Part shown: piece by piece, positions 58,401-64,000 of the stretch | Numbering within the stretch: position 1 is the first letter of the stretch | How the letters are laid out: each line of letters begins with the position of its first letter | NCBI GenBank assembly: GCA_030686995.1 | Contig: CM060687.1 | Span: 172,651,090-172,715,089, forward strand | Reading direction: 5' to 3' | DNA length: 64,000 nucleotides | Source of the DNA: Artemisia argyi | Taxonomy: Eukaryota > Streptophyta > Magnoliopsida > Asterales > Asteraceae | The notes under the pieces: generated by a model | Seen by the model: the letters and a program-made list of their open reading frames with translations, nothing else | Databases searched by the model: none | What the model was told of the DNA's origin: nothing | Made by a program: the position numbers and the translations under genes

Positions 58401-60358
58401 TACCAGACTCACCTCAACAAACTACTACAACTGTTGAGAAAGACGGTCCTCCAATTGCATCACCATTTACAGCAGAACAAACTGTTTCTAACTCCCGACA
58501 ATCAGCTGAAGATCCTACACCACAATCAGTTCCACAAATAGCAGAGCATGATCCTAATGCGTTCTTTAACCCGTTTGCTCCGGCTCCAACATTTCCTAAA
58601 GTAGCTGAGTCGTCCATACACAATTTGGATCCTGCTAACATGCGAGATACTTATCAACTACACCCTTCGACATACAAATGGACTCGAGACCATCCACTAG
58701 TTCATATTATTGGCCATCCAGATGCACCTGTAATGACAAGACAACGACTTCACACTGATGGAGAAACTTGTATCTATGCACTCACAGTTTGTCAAGAGGA
58801 ACCAAAGAACATTAAAGAAGCAATGACTTATGACAACTGGATTGAATCTATGCAAGAGGAATTTCAGCAGTTCATACGATTAGAAGTCTGGGAATTAGTT
58901 GAAAGACCTGATGGAGTCTTTGTCATCAGGTTAAAATGGATTTGGAAAAATAAGCTAGATGCAGAAGGCACTGTCATACGGAACAAATCACGCATGGTAG
59001 CGAAAGGATACTCCTAACTAGAAGGACTTGATTTTGCAGAATCCTTTGCTCCTGTGGCTAGACATGAAGCTGTTCGGATCTTTCTGGCCTATGCTGCACA
59101 CAGGAACATGGTTGTTTACCAAATGGATGTGAAAACAGCATTTCTTAATGGAGAACTCCGTGAAGAAGTTTATGTAAGCCAACCTGACGGCTTCGTTGAT
59201 CCTGAGCGTCCTAATCACGTTTACCGACTCAAAAAGGCACTCTACGGACTTAAGCAAGCCCCACGGGCGTGGTATGACAAACTGTCCACTTTCATGTAGG
59301 CCAATAAATTTTCTAAAGGTTCGGTGGATCCAACACTATTTACAAAAACCTACGGGGAGGACTTACTTGTTGTTCAAATATATGTCGATGACATTATTTT
59401 TGCCTCAACAAAAAGAAGTTACTCTAATGATTTTGCAAAATTAATGAAAGATAATTTTGAAATGTCCATGATGGGTGAACTTTCATTCTTTCTAGGACTA
59501 CAAGTTCATCAATCACCCCGTGGAATTTTTATAAATCAGTCCAAATATGCTCTAGAAATTTTAAAGAAACATGGAATGATGAGTTGTGATACTTATAATA
59601 CACCAATGGGCTATACCACTAAACTAGATGCTGACTTACATGGGACACCTGTTGACCCTACCAAATACCGCAGTATGATTGGGTCACTCATGTATCTCAC
59701 AGCTAGTAGACCTGATATAGTATTTGCTGTCTACATGTGCTCTCGCTATCAGTCCAAACCAACTGAAAAACACCTCAGTGAGGTCAAAAGAATCCTTCGA
59801 TACATAAAGGGAACCATTAACTTGGGAATCTGGTATCCGAAGGATTCTGGTTTTGAACTAATTGCTTTTTCAGATGCTGACCATGCAGGATGTTTAGACA
59901 CACACAAAAGTACATCTGGTGGATTATAGTTTCTCGGAGATAAACTTGTGTCATGGCAATCAAAGAAGCAGGACTGCACATCACTGTCGTCAACAGAATC
60001 TGAATATGTAGCTATGTCTGCTTGTTGTGCCCAAGTTATCTGGATGAGATCACAACTTAAGGATTATGGCTACCTGTTCAACAAGATTCCAATCTACTGT
60101 GATTCCAAAAGTGCCATTGCTATCTCCTGCAACACAGTTCATCACTGCAAATCCAAACACGTTGATCTCCGATATCACTTCATCAAAGAGCATGTTGAAA
60201 AGGGTACCGTTGAACTGTATTTTGTTGGGATTGAGTACCAATTGGCGGACTTACTTACCAAATCTTTAGCACCATCAAGGTTTGCTAGTCTAGTTCACCA
60301 AATTGGTATGCGATGTTTGACTCCAGATGACCTGAATTTTTTTTTAAAACACAATTGA
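52481..60358 (+). pseudogene. Copia-4 gag-pol with long coiled-coil region, broken
   Basis: Start MSQPPHYYF at 52481, then a Gln-rich stretch (52512-52700). Order: Gag (TPGNYVQWSSRFLRFLK) with knuckle CYNCNEQGHIATAC near 54004; long coiled coil about 54530-55000 and 55800-56200; a Cys/His motif CVFCHKS...HTKC near 56540; protease WIVDSGCTRHMTG near 56960; integrase with HMDLCGP, RTDNGTEF and NGVVERR, so Asp-Asp-Glu is kept; RT with QIYVDDIIFAS near 59375; RNase H ending LKHN. In-frame stops: 53111 TGA, 54230 TAG, 57134 TGA, 59015 TAA, 59297 TAG, 59927 TAG. Three 1-base frame changes lie near 55690, 56090 and 56850-56945; they cancel out. Confidence 0.9.
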
Positions 60359-61402
60359 TCATCAAACATCAAAAACTATCTTTGTAAATATCATTTCAAA
60401 AACAAAATACAAAAATATAAAACCATCAAAAACACAAAAAGATTTTTCTTGTTTTCTTTAAAAAAAAAAAAATGCAAGTACGACCACTCTTGTCAACACT
60501 ATTTTTCATAAACGTCTTCAAATATGATCTAAAAACAAGTGTTGAGGGGGAGGTAAAATATTTTTCAAAATTTTCTTAATAATTACTACGTACTTGCATC
60601 TTACCAAAATATTACGTTTTATCAAATATGACGCTTCAAAAAGTTTTTCGGGTTACTTTCCTTGACCATTATAATAAATTTGAATGAGGTTAAGGGTCCA
60701 AAATTGTCATACATTAAAACTCATATTAACCTTGGTCAAAACAAAGATTGACCGATCATTTACTACACCTGCAAAAATAGTTACACACATTTAATATTAC
60801 ACCAACCATCATCAACGATCCATAGTCATCCTATTGATCCTTCCATTGTTCCTCAAATCTATAAGTGATAAGATGTTTTGATCATGATTCTAAACAACGG
60901 TTTTTAATTTCATCGTAATCCAACGGCTAGTTTTTCCTTAATCGTTAAAATTAATCTAGGGTTTTGCGTAAAATTGAACCCATAAAGTTGTTGTGTTTAG
61001 GGTTAAATTTGTTAGTGGGAAATGTTCTTAGGATGAAAATAAACATGTTACTAAACTCCAATCGTGCCCAGATTCATTAATTGTTGAAAATCAAATTTAG
61101 GGTTCTTCGTATGATTTGGGTGTTTTCGTGTAACAATGTTTTGATACAATTAATTGGTTAGGATATTGTTAGAAAGTGTTTAGGATCATGTTATTGTGAT
61201 TCAATTGTTTCAGAAACAAGTATTGAACAATAATCGATGATTTAGGGTTCTTGAGCACTAGCAGTTTTGAACTTGTGATTTCATGGTCCATTTGTGTTAT
61301 ATATTGGTACAATTGTTCCTTAGGATGTTACTAACACTCGCCTAAGATCAATATCCACCCAGAATCATGTTTTGATTAGTTGTGATTTGATGTTCATGCG
61401 TT
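60359..61402 (+). other. Copia-4 spacer after pol with an internal purine tract
   Basis: No ORF is recognised. It contains GTTGAGGGGGAGG at 60541-60553, which resembles a copia polypurine tract but is not followed by the LTR start, so it may be an internal primer site. Confidence 0.55.
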
Positions 61403-61941
61403 CCTACGCATAAGTTTGGTAGTGTGCATGTCTACGCTTAAACTTGTAATATAAGTGTTTTAGGATTCATTTGGATAATGTTTTGATCAGTGGTTGTGTT
61501 AAATCTTTCAGGAATCAAAGACACTTAAAATTCGAAGGTGATTTTTCAAAAGATGCAATCCTACGCATAAAATGATTCATCTTATGCGTAAGATGAAATC
61601 TTACACGTAAGATTCGACACGTTCAAAAACATTGTCTTGGATAAGACAATGTTTACGCAAAAGTGATTTTCTTACGCATAAGTTATTTCTTACGCATAAG
61701 TTATAAACTTACGCATAAGTCAGAACTTACGCATAAGTTATATCTTACGCATAAGGTTTAATCCTTTGCATAAGCTCATATCTTACGCCTAAGATTTTAT
61801 CCTACGCTTAAGATTGAGCCTACGCATAAGATTCACCTTACGCGTAACATATAATGTTATGCGTAGATTTTGCTCTTACGCCTAAGTTCATTTCTTACGC
61901 ATAAGTAATGTTATGCGTAGGATTTCCAACTTACGCGTAAC
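61403..61941 (+). repeat. Palindrome-like motif array 2 (CTTACGCRTAAG) before ORF3
   Basis: About 21 copies of the same motif family as 51842-52390, densest at 61669-61945 where CTTACGCATAAG recurs every 15-25 bases. A few copies are in the opposite orientation (CTTATGCGTAAG). The array ends about 260 bases before the ORF3 start codon. Confidence 0.92.
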
Positions 61942-62202
61942 ATTGTCAAAATTCATGTAATTATCTAAGTGTTGTAAAATTTCTAAAGTGTAAACTCTTA
62001 TAATAGGTAACTCATGTTGTGTTTAGATTGTTATAAGTTTCTACTAAGTGTTAACTTCCAAAAACACATGTTTATCATATAACAACAGTTTTTACACACA
62101 ACACCCACTGATCATTTCAAAATGTGCACAATCATGTAATTGAATGTCTGAGCTAACAAAGTATATCATTGCTATGTTTGTGTTTGTTTATGATCAATTC
62201 AG

Positions 62203-64000
62203 ATGGCAGAACACAATGACATTCCATATGGACCAGAACCTGAACCAAAACTCTCATGGGAAGAAACCTTTCCCGAAGATTACACCAGAAAGATAGGCAA
62301 GAACAACCTACGAATCAACTTCAACAAAATCACGTGCAATGAATCTTCGTGCATTGTAGCTGTGGATGCTCTCCTCTATCACCCAAACAAAATCCTGTTC
62401 ACTAAGTCAACATCAGTAGCCTGCTTCTACATACACCAATTCTGGCACACACTTCAGCTAGACCTTGGGGAAGAGTCCTTCACTTGCATGCTTCATAACA
62501 AACAGGTTACTGTGGACATAGATACACTTAGGAATGTTCTTGGGTTACCCGAACTTGGCCCAAATGAGGAATACGATCAAGTACCTAACGAGGAAGAGCT
62601 GATAGAGTGGTTACGGGATACTGGCTATGATGAATCAGAAGAAGTCGTGACAAGACACTCTAGGGTCAACATCAGATTTCTTCCACAACCATGGAGAACC
62701 CTGTACATTCTGATTGCTAAGTCTTTATCTGGCAGAGACACTGGTCACGAACACCCCAAGCTCCAACACCTCAAACTCTTCTGGGCCATGGCTAACGTCA
62801 AGAAGGTGGATTATGCTAGCATTATTTGGGAAGACCTTGTGTGGCACATCCAACACAAGACCACCAACATTCCATTTGTACGTTTCACCAAATTACTCAT
62901 CGAAAGCTTCCTTCGTGAGTATGACGATATTCCACAAAGACTTGATGATGAAGCCAAGCACACTTTCAGAAATGAGGACACTCTCAGACAAATCAAGAGA
63001 CTCGACACCAGCACACGTAAGCAAGGAAAGAAATTTCCCGATTGTCTCTTGAATGATAAAGTGAAGTTGTGTAAGAATTACAAGTACTACGTTCAAGCAT
63101 TCAAGGAATACAAAGTTGGGTTCTTAGACGAAGTAATTCTACCCTCGTGCATGCAGAAGAAAGGGAAGAAAGGTAGCAAGTCTGGGAGCTCTGGTAGTTC
63201 TACCAAGTCTACACAGAAGAGGGGTACACTCAAGTTAAGAATTCCAGTCAAGAATCCTGAATCCATTCCTGAACCCACGCAACCACCATCTCCAAAACCG
63301 TCTGACTCAGAAACAGAATCCGACGAAGGTCCAATTTATAGGGAAGCCTATGCCAATATCAACGAGAAGGTTAACCTTGAAGATATTGATGATAGGGACA
63401 TGACTTTCGAAGATTGGGGAAAAACATTGATGAATTTACTGATAATGCTGAATACCCAGCAAATCTCAATCAAAGACCGTTCACTGAAGCAGAGACAAAA
63501 TTGGAAGAAGAAAGGATCAGGAAAGAAAAGCTGAAGGAACCAATGACTACTGAACAAGAATCTGCTCACTCAAACATAGGCCTTTCAGTAGAAGAAGAAA
63601 ATGAAAGAGCTCTTAAGTTGGGTCTCCTCCACAGCAAGATAGATGCATTCCAAGCTGATCAACCTCCACCTCCATTGTTCTCTCATACTACCGAAGCTGG
63701 TGGATCTAGCAGCATTCCTGATTCTACTACAGGAACCAATACTGATTTAATTGTCTACGACACCCCCACTGTATCGCCCACAGACGTAGAAATGCTCAAT
63801 GCTTCCACAACAGGAGAAGAGGAAGAGGAGGATCACATGGATACTGATGCTCCATATCTGTTGACTATGGAAGAAATGGAGCTCAGAGAAAGGGCTCAAG
63901 AAGTAGAATTAAAGAAAAAGCAAGAAGCTGAAGAGGCTAGGCTTGAGGAGCTAGCACAAGCCAAATTGGAAGAAACAATTCGTATGGAGGAAAGCAGAAA
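62203..64000 (+). CDS. Copia-4 ORF3, downstream of pol (partial, one frameshift)
   Basis: ATG at 62203 (MAEHNDIPYGPEPEP). The first 443 codons include a globular region (about residues 25-300) with LLYHPNKILF, FWHTLQLDLGEESF, VTVDIDTLRNVLGLPE, VDYASIIWEDLVWHI, IPFVRFTKLLIESFL and DDIPQRLDD. A basic Ser/Lys linker (KKGKKGSKSGSSGSS) and a Pro/acidic segment follow. A 1-base change near 63424 ends that frame; the reading continues in the next frame (FTDNAEYPANLNQRP, later a Glu-rich coiled coil EEMELRERAQEVELKKKQ) to the window edge. I see no signal peptide or transmembrane helix, so it is not an obvious Env. It resembles ORFs found beside Asteraceae copia pol genes, as remembered; function unknown. 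Confidence 0.72.

Larger units (their letters stand above)
51195..64000 (+). mobile_element. Copia-4, long SIRE/Maximus-like copia element (3' end outside window)
   Basis: Contains a plus-strand 5' LTR (51195-51528), a Met-type PBS, a leader with a palindrome-like motif array, gag-pol with a long coiled-coil insert, a second motif array and a downstream ORF that runs off the right edge. RT and RNase H sequence is SIRE/Maximus-like. It is inserted in the 3' region of the Tat/Athila-like element; the left flank is AGAAAT and the matching right flank is beyond the window. Confidence 0.82.

Noticed and set aside
62203..63534. Classic envelope-like protein for ORF3
   Set aside because: No signal peptide, furin-like site or transmembrane helix is visible in the part present.

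Overview
This window is plant nuclear DNA made up almost entirely of transposable elements. It carries Ty1/copia and Ty3/gypsy LTR retrotransposons with plant-type domain orders, PIF/Harbinger, hAT and CACTA DNA transposons, a tRNA-type SINE, and decayed intron-bearing fragments of plant host genes. It has no rRNA, no tRNA gene, no CRISPR array and no bacterial-style operon. The Gag, integrase and ORF3 styles suggest a eudicot, most likely Asteraceae; that assignment rests on remembered family resemblance, not on a search.

Layout. (1) 1-9178: a young copia element on the minus strand (Copia-1) with an uninterrupted 1363-codon gag-pol. It is arranged LTR-internal-LTR-internal, so a second tandem copy runs off the left edge. 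(2) 9306-32135: an unprocessed pseudogene of a Pumilio/PUF6-type protein (APUM24-like, minus strand). One exon is split by a second copia element (Copia-2, 10468-31863, target duplication AGAAG). Copia-2 has itself been hit by a non-autonomous hAT (TSD CTTGAACG), a probable solo LTR that in turn contains a Reina-like chromovirus (TSD GTGTG), an 8.2-kb gag-only Tekay-like retrotransposon with 2969-bp LTRs of equal length (TSD CAACT), and a CACTA-like element (TSD GAC). (3) 32136-39156: a mosaic of two 5'-truncated non-LTR retroelement 3' ends with a zinc-knuckle and restriction-like-endonuclease signature, a complete PIF/Harbinger element with TIRs and a TAA duplication, local tandem duplications, and a second APUM24-like pseudogene fragment split by a SINE. 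(4) 39157-44995: a decayed copia element (Copia-3, TSD GTGGG). (5) 45125-45790: a broken S-locus/G-type-lectin receptor-like fragment. (6) 45794-51194: a roughly 4-kb LTR and 3' internal region of a Tat/Athila-like gypsy element. (7) 51195-64000: the 5' LTR, gag-pol and a further downstream ORF of a long SIRE/Maximus-like copia element (Copia-4) that continues past the right edge.

The most unusual signal is in Copia-4. Two separate arrays, each with about 21 copies of a short palindrome-like motif (consensus CTTACGCRTAAG), lie in its 5' leader (51842-52390) and again between pol and the downstream ORF (61403-61941). Each array sits just upstream of a start codon, and their first copies share flanking sequence. 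Other notable signals are lost catalytic residues in otherwise complete integrases (Copia-1 Asp to Asn, Reina Glu to Gln), a 316-bp tandem duplication of the reverse-transcriptase core, and the TSD-supported nested insertion history.
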